Source: Ypsolopha sequella (lineage: Eukaryota; Arthropoda; Insecta; Lepidoptera; Ypsolophidae). Taken from it: 64,000 bases of DNA. Under the pieces are notes generated by a model. It was not told the origin of the DNA, did not search any database, and saw only the letters and a program-made list of their open reading frames with translations. This document shows positions 11,172 to 22,755 of the stretch, one piece after another. The stretch spans positions 8,759,501-8,823,500 of the forward strand of contig OW203985.1 of NCBI GenBank assembly GCA_934047225.1, in the 5' to 3' direction. Every line of letters begins with the position of its first letter. Positions within the stretch are counted from its first letter, which is position 1. The position numbers and the translations under genes were made by a program.

Positions 11172-11250
11172 TGCTCGAGCGGCAGCACTCGAACCCGGTT
11201 CTTAAGACTGAGAGTCCAGCTTTCGACCGACTGAGCTACCAACTGCATTA
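11172..11250 (-). repeat. tRNA-like SINE head
   Basis: The minus strand reads ttggtagctcagtcggtcg, then cagtcttaagaaccgg and a B box (gggttcgagtgc). The A- and B-box spacing is tRNA-like, but no acceptor stem can be formed, so this is a SINE head or a tRNA pseudogene. Confidence 0.5.
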
Positions 11251-11524
11251 TTTTGGATATTTTACGTATCCAATAAATATCATAGCATCTGTGGTTGAGA
11301 AAAGTGTCTCCTTATAGCAGGCGCTTCCTTTGATGGACTTCATTTATTTAATGTATTACCATTTGATGACAGGACACCCTTTTAGTACTCAGTTTATTTA
11401 GAATTGATTGATTTCCATGTGATTTATAGATCTTATACAAATATCAAACGAACCTCAGCAGTGATGTGAAATTAAATATGGCTGGGTTAGTTTTTACAAC
11501 ATAATGACAAATATTGACTAATTG

Positions 11525-11715
11525 TCTGGTGGTTCCAATGTATTGACCATTAATCCAGAGGTCATGGGCTCAAACCCAGTAGGGGCACATAATTAGGTCT
11601 GAGTCTATAATCCACATTTGTGTCCAAAGAACAGGGGAATAAGGTTCACCACCCATCACGCTGCGTACGTAATAATCGTCGGTGAAACATGGGTTTATGA
11701 GTGTGAACATCTAAC
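11525..11715 (+). repeat. SINE-like element
   Basis: The B-box region (tcatgggctcaaacccagta) is followed by the shared body element taataatcgtcggtgaaac. Diverged from the 45.2 kb copy. Confidence 0.5.
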
Positions 11716-11877
11716 AAATGTAAATATTCCCTCGAGCGCTACTTCCGGAATTTGCATACACACTTGGGTATTATTTCCATCCCAAAAACGCTCGACCGGA
11801 TAGTAAAAATTCAAAAACAATGACTGGGGACGCGTGCAGAGATCTCCTTCAAACACAAGTGAAGAACCGTGTTTCAA

Positions 11878-12003
11878 CACACAATTTTATTTGTGTCCAG
11901 TCAACATGCCTCAAAAAGCATGTTTTTGGTTCTGGCTAATTTTATTTAGCTACTGAAAACCAAAAGCATGCTTTTTAGGCACGTTGACCTGACACCAATT
12001 GTG
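11878..12003. mobile_element. Short foldback element
   Basis: The gtcaacatgcctcaaaaagc arm pairs with gctttttaggcacgttgac. Outer cacaatttt / attgtg extends the pairing to give about 45 bp arms around a ~35 bp centre. Non-coding. Confidence 0.75.
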
Positions 12004-12085
12004 TTTATAGAAATAGAAATAGAAAAAACTTTATTGGTCTCACACAATTAAAATACAATATAATCAATAACAAACAAAACATAAG
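12004..12085 (-). repeat. Retroelement 3' end with ATAGAA tail
   Basis: An (atagaa) run is followed by aactttattggtctcacac. In minus sense this is a polyadenylation-like aataaagtt followed by a short tandem tail, as in several insect LINEs. It abuts the foldback directly. Confidence 0.45.
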
Positions 12086-13197
12086 TTTGAACCCAGAACC
12101 ATCAGATTGGTGATTACTGTGATTAGTTAATTAAAGTGGTTAAGGGGCTCCACTATGCTAAACATCAGTTTTGCATTGAATTCAGTTCCGTCAATGTAGA
12201 TGGTAAAAATTAAAAAAATAATATGGCGTGTTTTTTGGCTCAAGATAATTATTAATTACAGTTTATAAATAAACATACTTTCAATCTTCTTTTAATTATA
12301 TTACTTTTAAAAAAGCTGAATTTCAAGGAAAAAGCGATTCAGTTTCCGTCTTTCAAAACCGATTGAAACGAAACCAACACACGTAGATACTAACTAAAAA
12401 AAAACATCTTTATTATATAAATGTAGCCGTGATTACAAAATAACTAAAGTTTTGCGTTCGCGGTATCTGATTAGAGCAAGATAGACAGTTAAAACACAAA
12501 AGCGTTAGAGCAGGACTGAATTTTAGTATTGTGCAGCCTCTTAAGGCGTATGACCACGCTAAATAAGCAACTCAATGTGTGTCGGTACAAATATCAACGG
12601 AAACGACATTGAAACAATGTTCATTTCAGCGTGCCTTGAAAAGTGGCTGTTACGACAACCACTGCGTCTCCGGCTAGCGCAAAATAGGAGAAAATAATAC
12701 TTTTCAGATGAACGCCATGAACGGAAAAAAAATTTTGAACTAAAATTTTTTAGATTTAAAAATTTCCTATAATTTGGTGAAATCGCTTTAGGCGTTTGGA
12801 AGGAGTAAGAGAATTCTTGTGTTAATCATGTGAAGCTTTCGATGACTTTCAATTTTTTTTTGTCAAAACTAACCATAGAAAAACAGTTTGTGAAACTTAA
12901 AATTTATTTTTGACTCTATAATGCCTATCATATATTTTTATGAAAGTTTTTGGACCACCCGTGTAGGAGGAGTAGGCCTTCAAAGACAGGTCCAAATTGC
13001 AGTTGGCGTATACTCTATTCGTATTTACACCCGGATTCACGGTATGGTAGACTGTTTAGATCTCTAAGATGTACTTGATCTAATTTGCTCGCTTCTGCGT
13101 GGATATATAATAATTTCAGTAGGAAGGTTTAAGACATAGAATACTTTTTAACCAAGTCCATAGACAGGAGTAATTTATTACTATAATAATTTAATTA
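12086..13197. other. Spacer with dispersed repeat 12580-12730
   Basis: The only structure I can support is the repeat shared with 23090-23235. Confidence 0.4.
12580..12730 (+). repeat. Dispersed repeat, inverted partner at 23090-23235
   Basis: Motifs in order: ggtacaaatatcaacgg, acgacaaccactgcgtctcc and aaaataggagaaaataatac. All are found in the same order on the minus strand at 23.1-23.2 kb. Non-coding; family unknown. Confidence 0.6.
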
Positions 13198-13461
13198 GCT
13201 AAGCGGCGCAACTATGCAGCCCTGGGAGCGGGTTACATATTTGCGCCGTTTGCCGTCGAAACACTGGGGCCGTGGGGGCCAGAGGCGCGTCGACTGTTCC
13301 ACGAAATATCGTCGCGCCTGGTCGATGCCTCGGGTGACCCGAGGGCTGGCGCGTACCTCGGACAACGGATAAGCTTAGCCATCCAACGAGGTAACGCTGC
13401 CAGTGTCTTGGGTGCCCTCCCATCTGGCAGCGATTTGGAAAAAGTTTTTTATTTAATTTAA
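13198..13461 (+). pseudogene. 5'-truncated retrotransposon C-terminal coding fragment
   Basis: An 87-codon frame with no ATG start runs from gct at 13198 to a taa at 13459-13461. It is GC-rich and strongly protein-like against very AT-rich flanks. Key residues are YAALGAGYIFAPFAVETLGP, then RAGAYLGQRISLAIQRGNAA near the end. From memory this block, with its AVET.G.WG and QR(I)S(L)AIQRGNAAS signatures, is the extreme C-terminus of a group of non-LTR retrotransposon polyproteins common in invertebrates. The frame breaks with a stop just upstream (13192-13194), which fits 5' truncation during insertion. It has no stop inside the fragment, so the insertion may be fairly young. Clade not certain. 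Confidence 0.6.
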
Positions 13462-14151
13462 TTTGTTTCAGGTAATTTATTTATTTTTACTTAGTTTAGA
13501 TCTAAATTATGTTTAGTTTTGATTAATTTATTTTAGTCCCCTTTTTTTAATTATTTTAATGTAATTTAAGTTAATTTTATAAAAAAATATATATTAACAT
13601 ATTGTTATAAGAACCATTAGTTGTATAGACAATGTTGACCACTTGACTATGTTCACATCTTGCCCCTTCATTATAACTACTCGTAAATCACTAACATTTA
13701 ATTATTAAATTAAATACCTGTACACTTTAAATGTCCGAGACAAGACATTCTTTTGTTAATTGCGCGTGACTGTTTATATTGAAAAAAAAAAACGAATTTT
13801 CTAGTAAATAATTACAATAAATTCGATTTTCCTGCCAGTGATTATACTAACCTCAGATCTTCCATACATTTTTGACCGCTAATGTTCGTGTGAACTTTAA
13901 TTTTGCTTTGAACAAAACCATCATAGCTTGACTCCTAGCGTAGTACGGAAATACCGCTATAAAATAATCGAGTAATTACTTTGGTTCTTGATGTTGTGGC
14001 GTGATAATTAATAGCCTGTAGAACAGTACAGCGCAGCCTTTAATTATGCTTTCACCTGTTTGAAAGTAATTCGTGCATCTGCACTAACAGTGACGACATA
14101 AATGAAATGAAAAAAAAAAAAACAAGGATTCTGTACTTCATATTTTTATAA
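13462..14151. other. 3' UTR-like AT-rich sequence, then spacer
   Basis: The first ~150 bp (ttaatttgtttcaggtaatt and onward, T-rich) may be the 3' untranslated end of the fragment at 13198. The rest shows nothing. Confidence 0.35.
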
Positions 14152-14488
14152 TTTTCAATGCAAGTGCTCGTAAAGGCCCACTTTTTATGCATCAAAACCG
14201 AACAGAAAATCGATTATTTTGCCCTATGGCTTTATTATTATTAATTTTTAATTTATTTACGAGAAGTTGGCTAACCTGCCATAAATGTTTTACTTTTTTT
14301 TTCCACTGTTTAACGGCTCTGTATACAGTTCTTTTGAGCCAATCATGATTTAAAGTTCAAAAGATTATATTTGTTTTATTTCCTCACACTATGCATTGAA
14401 AAACGTAGTATGATACACGGGCGTAAGAGCAATAAATTACTCGGTTACGTTTAAAATCCTTTTCGCCCTTGTAGCATAAACTACTATT
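14152..14488 (+). mobile_element. Family A composite hairpin repeat, copy 5
   Basis: Starts ttttcaatgcaagtgctcg and ends gcataaactactatt. It lacks the aaaacactcgctacgctcgtg centre: cggttacgtttaaaa runs directly into tccttttcgccc. That is a precise loss of the hairpin tip. Confidence 0.8.
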
Positions 14489-15004
14489 TAAGTAGTATTG
14501 GAAATATCGCCATAGCTATAAACGTAAAGATTACAAACATTGCTGTTAGTTTCAACGCCTCTGTAGGCCGTTGTGGTCGAACGGTAATAAAACCTGGCTT
14601 ATGATTTCGCATGTATAATCTGACATATTTGTTTCTCAAATTTTTTTGGTAGTTAGTCTGCGTACTTGGATCCTTTCTGGACTTAAATAGTTATTTGACT
14701 TTTGATGACAGGTACCTAAAATGTTTATGTAAATGTAAAATATTACGCAATTATTGCAAGTAAGTGTTCTTATCTCTGAAAATAATGTTCATTATTTCAT
14801 TATTTATTTTTTTCATTATTTCATAGATCTTGAGAACCAGATTCATACAAACATACACCAGGGAGATTTTTAGAATTTGACCTTATAGTCTATGTATACT
14901 TAAAATTTATAAGAGCGTATCGCCAACAAATTGTTCAGCAGTTTTCGGGATATTGTGTAATCTAACTTGTGTAAAATATAATTAAAATAAATAAATAAAA
15001 AAAT
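14489..15004. other. Spacer
   Basis: A tRNA-like gttgtggtcgaacggtaat near 14.57 kb may be a SINE scrap. Otherwise nothing. Confidence 0.35.
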
Positions 15005-15190
15005 ACACTTGCTGAACTGTGACGGAAAACACTAAGAGCCTGCAAGCCCTATAAGAAACGAGTATTTATGCCCGAAGTGCGAGAATAAGGCCCTACCACG
15101 TTGGGACGTTAAAATAATCGGTGAAAAGAGGGTCTATAAGTGTGGACTGTTCCAATGCATTGCCAGTTCATACTCGGAACAACGCTGTTT
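15005..15190 (+). repeat. SINE-like body
   Basis: Begins ttgctgaactgtgacggaaa and runs through aatcggtgaaaagagggtct to cagttcatactcgg. This is the middle and 3' part of the SINE family seen at 45.2 kb; a related ttgctgaacggtgaaggaaa occurs at 60.97 kb. Confidence 0.55.
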
Positions 15191-15264
15191 ATGTCGTTTA
15201 TATATTTATTTACATAAGCATTACTCTTTTCCAAAAATCTATCAATCATGACAAATTCTGGTGC

Positions 15265-15418
15265 TCTACCGCGTAATTCTCATTTGAATCAACTTCAAGC
15301 AAATGCATGCGAAATTCAACGCGTGCAAAAGAGATGGCATGTTAGGCGGGCGTCGTCGCACGCACGTCAAATTTCAATCTCAAGTTGATGTTGATGGAAA
15401 TGAGAATTACGCGGTAGA
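15265..15418. mobile_element. Foldback element with 21 bp perfect ends
   Basis: tctaccgcgtaattctcatt at the left and its inverse aatgagaattacgcggtaga at the right. Pairing continues, imperfectly, through tcaacttcaag / cttgag-like sequence. 154 bp, non-coding. Confidence 0.8.
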
Positions 15419-16163
15419 CCCACTGCTCTAAATAATACATTTTCATGGTTGTCGGTTGATACGAAGCGGTGAGTCTGTCATGGCGGGAAGAAGCTTCATT
15501 TATCAAAGATAAATATCGCGAAAATAATTGTCTTGTAGTTTATTTGATGTCAAGTCATATTTACATAACTCTATGTTTCTTTGAATGTTATACTTGATAT
15601 ACCTATGGAAACGTAGTCTAATATTTTGTTATAATTAGTTTTTTACCTAGAACAAGGCAAAATTACAAAAGAAAAAAAAAGGTATGTGAAGATTTTAGTT
15701 ACACTCACATTTTGCCAAAAATAATTAATCTTGTAAATGAAGCAAAGCTAAAAAGTAACCTATTGATTAATCAAAAATACTTGAAGCGACGAAACTCCAA
15801 GGTGATTTTATGATTTCAAAGTTACAACATACAAATTTACATCAAAAAGCCATCTTAAGGCTCAGAAAAAAAGGTTCAAATTTCTATAACTTTATGTTGA
15901 ACCAGGAAGCTTATTTAATTTTATTCCCGATATTATGCATAAAGGTGCTCCGTCTACTTTGATAGTATGGAGATTGCTATTTTCCTATCAAAGCACAAAG
16001 GAAGAAAACAACTATAACACAAAAGGCTTTTGTATAATTTTTATGTATGTAAACAGATTTATGATAAATAATTAGCTCGTTAGTAAACATGTTTCAGAAG
16101 ACTAGGTAAGGAAAACTTTTTAACTCTATTTATGTATATCTGTAGATTTAAATAAAATAAAAT
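15419..16163. other. AT-rich spacer
   Basis: Nothing recognised. Confidence 0.4.
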
Positions 16164-16832
16164 AACCGGCCAAGTGCGAGTCGGACTCGCGCACGAAGGG
16201 TTCCATACCATTATGTATAATAATACAGATCGCGCCAAACTTATAGTCCGCTCGGAAGTTTCTCTTCGCAGGAACGGCCCATACATTTTGTTCCTGCTGA
16301 TGCGAATCGCCCCGTATTTAGAGGGGACAAAAGGTTTGGCGCGATCTGTACTCGTTAACTTGTAAAGCCTTCTTAGCTTTGATAGTTTTCCTTTTAATTT
16401 CATTATCTACTGCTGTGATTTTTTTCACGTCTTCTTATACAACCGTTACGCCGGCAGGGGGGGGGGGACACTTGACTCTAACAAAAATTAACACTTTTAA
16501 GTTTAATATTTCGCAAACGGAACCCTGGATCGAAAAATTATCTTCTTACACCCCTAATTTTTTTTATAAACCTATTCAACGACACCCCACACTAAGGGAT
16601 AGACGAGAAAAAAATAATCATCCCCACTTTACGTGTAGGGTAGGGGAGGTCAAAAAAAATCTTTTAAAAATTTTACTTTACCACTTTATCGGCGTGATAA
16701 ATATGCATACCCACGCTAAATTACAGTTTTCTAGTATTAATAGTCTCTAAGCTAAGCCGCGGACAGACAGACAGACAGACGGACATGGCGAAACTATAAG
16801 GGTTCCTTGTTGTTGAATACGGAACCCTAAAA
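16164..16832 (-). mobile_element. Helitron-like non-autonomous element, copy 1
   Basis: In minus sense it begins agggttccgtattcaacaac, carries a GTCT microsatellite (seen on plus as cagacagacagacagac), a C-tract (gtcccccccccc) and a hairpin made of acagatcgcgccaaac and its inverse, and ends cgcacttggccggtt. Copies 2 and 3 are at 22271 and 55248. From memory this resembles lepidopteran Helitron-like or microsatellite-associated elements; I cannot confirm the class. Its open frames of 100-123 codons follow the repeat and have no protein family motif. Confidence 0.75.
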
Positions 16833-17107
16833 AGGTCAAAAGCATTTCACTCTAAAAGTTTCGCAATCGGTATATAGGTTGCAGAGTGCGAAAGTCAAGT
16901 GCGAAAGTCAAGTGTTAAAAAGTACCATGACATTTTTTTTTTCTTTGGCCCACTTATTGCCACTATTTGCTGCCAATATCAGGTAGTCAGTAAATCACAT
17001 TATACGTTTTATATAGTTTAATATTATAATGAGCAGAGAATGAAAACGAAAAACCACTAAATATATTTAAAACAAACACAACACAGATAAGACAACACAT
17101 CCATCCA
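16833..17107. other. Spacer
   Basis: No supported feature. Confidence 0.4.
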
Positions 17108-17335
17108 TCAGCCCGTATTCGTCCACTGCTGGACATAGGCCTCCCCAATATTACGCCACTCTTGGCGGTCCTCAGTCATCCTCATCCAGCCGCCGCCCGC
17201 AACGTTCTTCAGATCGTCAGTCCAGCGGGCACGAGGGTGGCCTACGCTACGCTGCGCTTTGCTGTACGTGGCCTCCATTACAATGCCTTACGACCCCAAC
17301 GGTTATCACGTCGGCGACAAATATGGCCAGTCCAC
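17108..17335 (-). pseudogene. RTE-clade non-LTR retrotransposon C-terminus
   Basis: The minus strand encodes, from the natural stop (tca at 17108-17110) upstream, VQQWTNTG, EWRNIGEAY, GGGWMRMTEDRQ and RARWTDDLKNVA. These are the signature residues of the last ~60 amino acids of RTE-type ORF2. Further upstream WRPRTAKRSV is in another frame because of a short gcgta duplication at about 17245. The reverse transcriptase and endonuclease are absent. A 5'-truncated dead copy, a sibling of 5305-5715 but from a different part of the protein. Confidence 0.8.
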
Positions 17336-17399
17336 AACACATAGACAACTCTTATATCCAATTTAATTTAATTTTATGAATTTCGAAAGGACGAAAATA

Positions 17400-18250
17400 G
17401 TTTGAATGACAACAAAAATTCATTACATCATTAGCATCATCGGGAAGGGAAGTATTGCATGCACTAAGTACCTCAGCCAATGGTCTTCATTTATTATTAA
17501 TAGGACAATTAAAGAATATGTGATACGCAGTCCCCTGTTTCATTTAGCAATTACATATTGGAGAATTGTGCAGCCTAAATTTAAACGGTTTGACAGGGGA
17601 ACACACATGAATCTAATAAGCACACTACCGTAACCCGTTTGCTAAACTTTCGGAATTCATAAAACCAAAGACAAGGAGGAACAAAAGGCTGCAAGCGAGA
17701 GAAGTACCATTCATCGTTTCAGTTGGACAACAAATGTTTATCTGGAATGATTTGAAGATCCCGGGCAATTTTTTTTTATTTGTAATATCCGTTAACAATA
17801 CCATCTTTAGCTAGAAGATCCACTTTTTCATTACCTAGTATACATTGTTTAGAGTCACCTTAACCCCACCGCCAGCATCCAATCGCCGCAGGACTTTCAA
17901 ATCCGATGAGAATAGCTAAGGTCATATGCAGTGGACAAACGGTTGCGCTGGTGTAAGTCCACCACTCTCCCGTCCCGCTCTTTGTTGTTCAATGGACCGA
18001 GGAAATCAGTACGATTAGGATGTAGCGAAAGGCCGTAAACACTAATGGATCCTGATAAACGCCCTTGAAGTGTACCGCGTTACCTTGTTTTCAACAATGG
18101 TCAGGAGTAAGTGCCATATCGATGCAAGTAAACTCGATCGTCCAGTAGGCAACCTACAGATGTTCTTAAATATATCCCCCTTCTCCAGGTTTATCCCACT
18201 GACATGGTTTACTGGAGTGTGGCCGCTGTGACTACAGCTTCTTGGAGCCA
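17400..18250 (-). pseudogene. Decayed non-LTR retrotransposon with RNase H remnant
   Basis: On the minus strand the stretch GNEKVDLLAKDG (17801-17836) matches the last catalytic block of retrotransposon RNase H (GNE.AD.LAK.G), with the Asp in place. Downstream of it, in changing frames, are residues that look like the post-RNase H region: CVSHIL and a run ending RYLVHAILPFPMM. Upstream to 18.25 kb an open frame contains no clear motif. There are several stops and frameshifts. The I/Jockey-like assignment rests mainly on one motif, so treat it as tentative. Confidence 0.4.
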
Positions 18251-18284
18251 CTAAAGAAGAGATTATGGAGGTAAAATAGTACGG

Positions 18285-18420
18285 AACACTCCATTACAGT
18301 GCAAAATGGTAAATAAAAACAATTTGTGTAGATGCTATAGCATCATTGAGGTGACAAAAACAAGCTGCTAAAATGGTAGCACCTGGCTAAAACTTCGCGG
18401 CTCCCACTAAGTACGGCACT
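18285..18420 (+). repeat. Single unit related to the 47 kb tandem array
   Basis: tagatgctatagcatcattg, aggtgacaaaaacaagc and gctaaaatggtagcacctgg correspond in order to motifs in the array units at 46984-48240 (gatgccatagcaac, aggcgacaaaaaac, ggtagcgcctgac). Here it stands alone and is more diverged. Confidence 0.6.
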
Positions 18421-20404
18421 CTTATATCTTAACCGCTATTTTCTTTTAATATTTACGTAGATTTCTTTATACATATTTTTTGGTCCTCTCATTTTCGTTT
18501 CCGGATAATATTTAACTTAGTCCTTCTTCATTTTGTTGCCAGTTGCCAGGCAGCTCGCTGGAGTTTTACCTTCCACTTGCATACCATTTATTTCTTTCGA
18601 CACTCTCCTTACATTCGTCCTCAATATTCGATATGCCCAAACTACACGACTATGTGATTTCCTTTCTTTATTCAAACTTGAATCCTCATCAGAAAACACC
18701 CGTGATTTGCCATCGTCAAAATACCCAACAGCCAGAAACGTGAATTTCAGAAAATATTTTAACCGTGTAATATGGTATTCGTTTTCGTCCGAATTCTGGA
18801 TTAATTTTCTGGCTGAGTGAGTGTACTCTGTATGAAAACAAGGTTATATGTTATTTTATAATGAAAATATTCGTTCGGCTCGGCGTCTGTTGTTTTTAGA
18901 ATATTAGCGGCGAGATATTTTGAAAGCTCTTTTCATGGATTTTGTGAAAGCGCACTTTGAGTTGTTAGTTACTTCCATGTATAAGGATTAGATATATATA
19001 TATATATGTAAAACATACCTTTTGATGGAATCCAAAAAGAAACCTTACAAAGAAGTTTATAAGCAGAATGTATTGCTTAGCTCTATTGAAAGCCACACGC
19101 TAAAATTAATTACTTTTATGTATATATGTCTGTGGTATTATCACAGTTTATTTACACTGTGGTGCCATGGAATCATGGTGTTGCTGTAGCTGATGTAGTT
19201 GAAAGGTGATGAATTTGAAGGTGAATTTTTTTGGCGTGACCTTGTTGTAGGAAGTAAGTACTCTTAAGTTCAAATAATGAACGATTAAAAACGTAATAAT
19301 CGATAATAAAAAATCAAATCATCCAACATAAAAAAGAAGTTCCAAAAGTGACGTCCAGACTGTTCTAATATCGATAAAGTAGTGTATGAAACAGCATATC
19401 TTGACTAACGGCTCGTTTTTGAACATACACTCGTGTTTTAATAACCAATTTATGTACCAGTTTCATAAACTAGGTACTAATTTGATGTTGTAATTACCTT
19501 AGTATAGAAGTAGATAAAAATATTTAAAGATCAGATTAAGATGCTGTTGTGGAGTCAATGCAAATTCTAGGTGGAATTAATCAGATTTTCTTTCGACTTT
19601 CCATTTTGTATACAAACAGTTTTTACGAAGCCCTTCGGGAATTTGATGTTAGAACTTCAAAATGTTGTTTGATCTGATAGAGAATATTTTAATATTTTCA
19701 ATATAAGTAAATAAAGGTCATTTTCAGTCACGTGACAAAAACAATATTAAAATTAAAATTTTCTTAAGTAATATTTATGAGAAGAATGTACTAAAATGTA
19801 CCTAAATAAAACAGGTACGTAATCTATTTACATTTCAACGCTTTCATTTCACTTTAAGATAAACTTACTTGGATAAATACAAGAAATTATCTCTTTAGAT
19901 AATGAGAAAAAGAAGTCTGAGTGGATCCACTGGATTTTATTTTATGGATCTAATGCAAATGATCGGGTAAATCTATTGTGCTAGGTCCCTTGTATTGTGT
20001 ACTTGTGTTGAGGTGAAGTGGGCATTAGGAAAACGTTCTGTGATAGTGTAGGACGAACTTATTTTGGGTCGAGCGCGAGTTAGCAAGATAGACATACCCA
20101 TAGTTTACAAGCCTTATTACGAAATTCAACTTGAGCGATGACCTATCTGAAACTTAATAAAAAAAAAATAATATTGAAAAAGCTCTTCCAGTCAAAAGAT
20201 GCACAATTATCCAAAAAATATTCGTATCAAGTTTTGTAATGATATGATCCACATAACAGATATGTTATAAATTAAGTTTTCAGAGGCCTCTGTAGGCTTG
20301 TTTCTGCCATATTATGAAAGTTACAAATCATGTTTTAACATATCAAAAGATTTCTTGTTCTGTATTAACATCTAGTTTTCTGAAAAACTTGTCGCCCACT
20401 TCAC
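18421..20404. other. AT-rich spacer
   Basis: Contains a TA microsatellite (18991-19007) and the dispersed repeat 19272-19372. Overlapping frames at 18.5-18.8 kb lie on both strands and show no family motif. Confidence 0.4.
19272..19372 (+). repeat. Dispersed repeat, partner at 2938-3058
   Basis: aaataatgaacgattaaaaa, gtaataatcgataataaaaa, atcaaatcatcc and aaaagtgacgt follow the same order as at 2.94-3.06 kb. Confidence 0.5.
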
Positions 20405-20582
20405 CTTTCGGTGAAACGTGGGTGTCCACACTTGGACACATCTATAATGTTAAGTCATTGTCAATGAAAACGTGTTGGACTTGAAAAGCTAAACATGTCA
20501 TTTAAACCTTAGTTATTAATTTTACAACATTTTGCATTTCACAACACCCTGTTACCCCCTCGGGGATTCATGTCGTGACTTT
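20405..20582 (+). repeat. SINE-like 3' portion
   Basis: tttcggtgaaacgtgggtgt at the start and cctcggggattcatgtcgtg at the end match the SINE family body and terminus. The middle carries an unrelated stretch, so it may be interrupted. Confidence 0.5.
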
Positions 20583-21221
20583 TTTTAATTAATAATATAA
20601 ACAAACATTATTTTAATTCACCAAAGAATTGTCTACTTACGTAAGAGTCCTTTTCAATTGTAAAAAAAGCCATCATACCACAAGTGAAACGCGTTTGGAA
20701 TACAAAATCAACATCAGAATAGAACGTTTGACTATTATGACTTCTGTAACAGACTTTCAAGTGCTACGAACTCGACGTAGCTACGACCGACTTCCAAGTA
20801 GATTATTGCAATGTTCGGCAATGTTCGATACAATTTCTCGCTTCATTGCTTGAAGCAGTACTGTTTAAAGCTAAGTACAATGGTGCTGGTACAGTGCATC
20901 CGTGTTCTCACTAAGTATACAAATACACAGACATTATTTTTTGCATGATTAACTATATGATTAAATTGAAGTTTAGAATTGATTAAAAACCTAGTTAAAA
21001 GGATGCAATTTTGTCTGTATTTAAAAAAGTTCTACAGGCACACTTTTTACTTAAAATATTACAATCATAATAAGGGCTAAAAGTGGATTTGTCCAATTTT
21101 ACCTGATGTGACTTAAGTCGCAGTTACCAATGCCAAAATATATAACTCATATTTTATCCCCCATTTTATTTGTTTTAGTTTTTAAACTGATTTTTGGAAT
21201 AGCTCTATTTCCACAGTGTAT
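20583..21221. other. Spacer
   Basis: No supported feature. The 74-codon frame at 20.63-20.85 kb has no recognisable motif. Confidence 0.35.
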
Positions 21222-21287
21222 TTCCACAGCTTCAAACCTTTGCGATGGCTTCTATTCTTTCCATCGCTTGTGATGGAAGCTGTGGAA
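21222..21287. other. Short two-stem hairpin
   Basis: ttccacagcttc (21222-21233) pairs with gaagctgtggaa (21276-21287). An inner gcgatgg / ccatcgc stem is separated by an 8x8 internal loop. It is the size of a small-RNA precursor, but the large internal loop argues against a miRNA. Confidence 0.5.
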
Positions 21288-21699
21288 CCTGTATAGATCT
21301 TAGAAGTTTAAACTTATAACCCTAGTTTATATGAAAATTACAGAGAATTATTATTCTGCTCTTTGAAGATATTTGTCAATTTTAATAGTTTTGTTTTGAG
21401 AAAAAACCTTGGTTATGAATATATAATTTTATTATGATAATATTGATTCCACACCACGGGTAGCAAAGTCAAAAATTTGAAATCGCCAATCGGCTGATAA
21501 GTATCGATATTTTCACAGCGAATGCAAGGAAGCAATGTCTTTAGCAGACTTATCCGGGCCTGCAGTCTCAACAAAGATTGGGACCACATTAGCTACAAAA
21601 ATAAAACTTTAACGATTTTTTTAAATCTCTACCGTCAAACTATCTCCTGAAATAGTAAGAAGCCACAAAAAATCATAAAAGTTAGATATTTATCACTTA

Positions 21700-21957
21700 G
21701 CGACATCGGTCGTAAAGCGATTTCTTTCCGGCAGATCGATCAGTGCTGCATTGTGAACCTTTGCAGCAAATACTGAGTCGGGGCCCTTTTACTATTGCAA
21801 TATATCCATAACTATGTATCTGTCTCATTATTATTATTGTTAAAACTTGTTCCGTGTCCTGTATTGTTAATGTAAATGTTTAATTGTGTTGAATGTGAAT
21901 TGTGTACGTATTATAATAGTGAATAAATGTTTTATCTATCTATCTATCTATCTTTGT
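21700..21957 (+). repeat. Possible LINE 3' end with ATCT tail
   Basis: Ends aatagtgaataaatgtttt followed by about five ATCT units (21933-21953), then unrelated GC-richer sequence. A tandem tetranucleotide tail after an aataaa signal is typical of some insect LINE clades. No coding sequence is attached. Confidence 0.35.
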
Positions 21958-22270
21958 CGAGCAGAGCCGGTAGCAGCGTGCGAGGCCTCCGTATCGAGTA
22001 ATCGGTCCGCATTGCAAGCAGTGCTCGGGTGTAATAAACAGAGGGTGTAATGTTACCGCCGACGCCGACGCCTGACAGCTTACAAATTAAACGATGCTTT
22101 TTGTTTCAATTTCAGCTGCGGAATGGAATTCTTTTCATGCTTGCTGAATGCAGTTTTTGATGGTGTTACTGTGCGTTATTATTGCTTGAGCGTTGTTGAA
22201 TCTGAGCCGGACTGCCTCGTAATTAAACATTTTGTGAAGTTGATACCCACTTCTTTGCTCGCATCTCGTA
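21958..22270. other. Spacer, partly GC-richer
   Basis: Contains cgccgacgccgacgcc at about 22.06 kb. No gene recognised. Confidence 0.35.
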
Positions 22271-22755
22271 CGGGGGGGGGGCATGGTCTAAACTTGAACG
22301 TGACAAACAAGAAAATTTTGAAGATTTCGTCTATCCCCTAGTGCGGGGTGTTGTTGGATAAGTGATTTTAAAATATTTGCTGTGTGAGAGAAACCATTTT
22401 TTGATCCAGGGTTCCGTTTGCGAAATATTAAGCTTAAAAGTGTTAATTTTTGTTAGAGTCAAGTGTCCCCCCCCCTGCCGGCGAAACGGTTGTATTTGGA
22501 GACGTGAAAAAAATCCCGGCAGATTAATACATAACGAAAACTATCACAGCTAAGTAGGCTTTACAAGTTAACGAATACAGATCGCGCCAAACTTTTAGTC
22601 CCCTCTAAACACCTGGCGATTCAAACAAAACGTATGGACCGTTTTTGGGAAGAGCAACTTCCGAGCGTACTAGAAGTTTGGCGCGATCTGTATTATTATA
22701 GATAATGGTACGGAACCCTTCGTGCGCGAGTCTAACTCGCACTTGGCTGGTTTTT
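22271..22755 (+). mobile_element. Helitron-like non-autonomous element, copy 2 (5' truncated)
   Basis: Shares the C-tract, the gtttggcgcgatctgtatta hairpin arm and the ending cgcacttggctggttttt with copies 1 and 3. The first ~200 bp with the GTCT microsatellite are missing. Internal arms: acagatcgcgccaaactttt and the inverse about 110 bp later. Confidence 0.7.

Larger units (their letters stand above)
10499..11877. other. Spacer with two SINE-like pieces
   Basis: Holds a minus-strand tRNA-like piece at 11172-11250 and a plus-strand SINE-like body at 11525-11715. A small hairpin, ctatttgac / gtcaaatag, lies near 10.77 kb. No gene recognised. Confidence 0.4.

Noticed and set aside
16080..16750. 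107- and 123-codon frames on opposite strands
   Set aside because: Both follow the Helitron-like repeat and reappear in altered form at 55.43-55.95 kb; they are by-products of the repeat's hairpin and microsatellite.
20629..20853. 74-codon frame resembling a small gene
   Set aside because: No recognisable domain, no conserved neighbour and no promoter or splice signals.
21222..21287. miRNA precursor
   Set aside because: The two stems are separated by an 8x8 unpaired loop, unlike a typical precursor.
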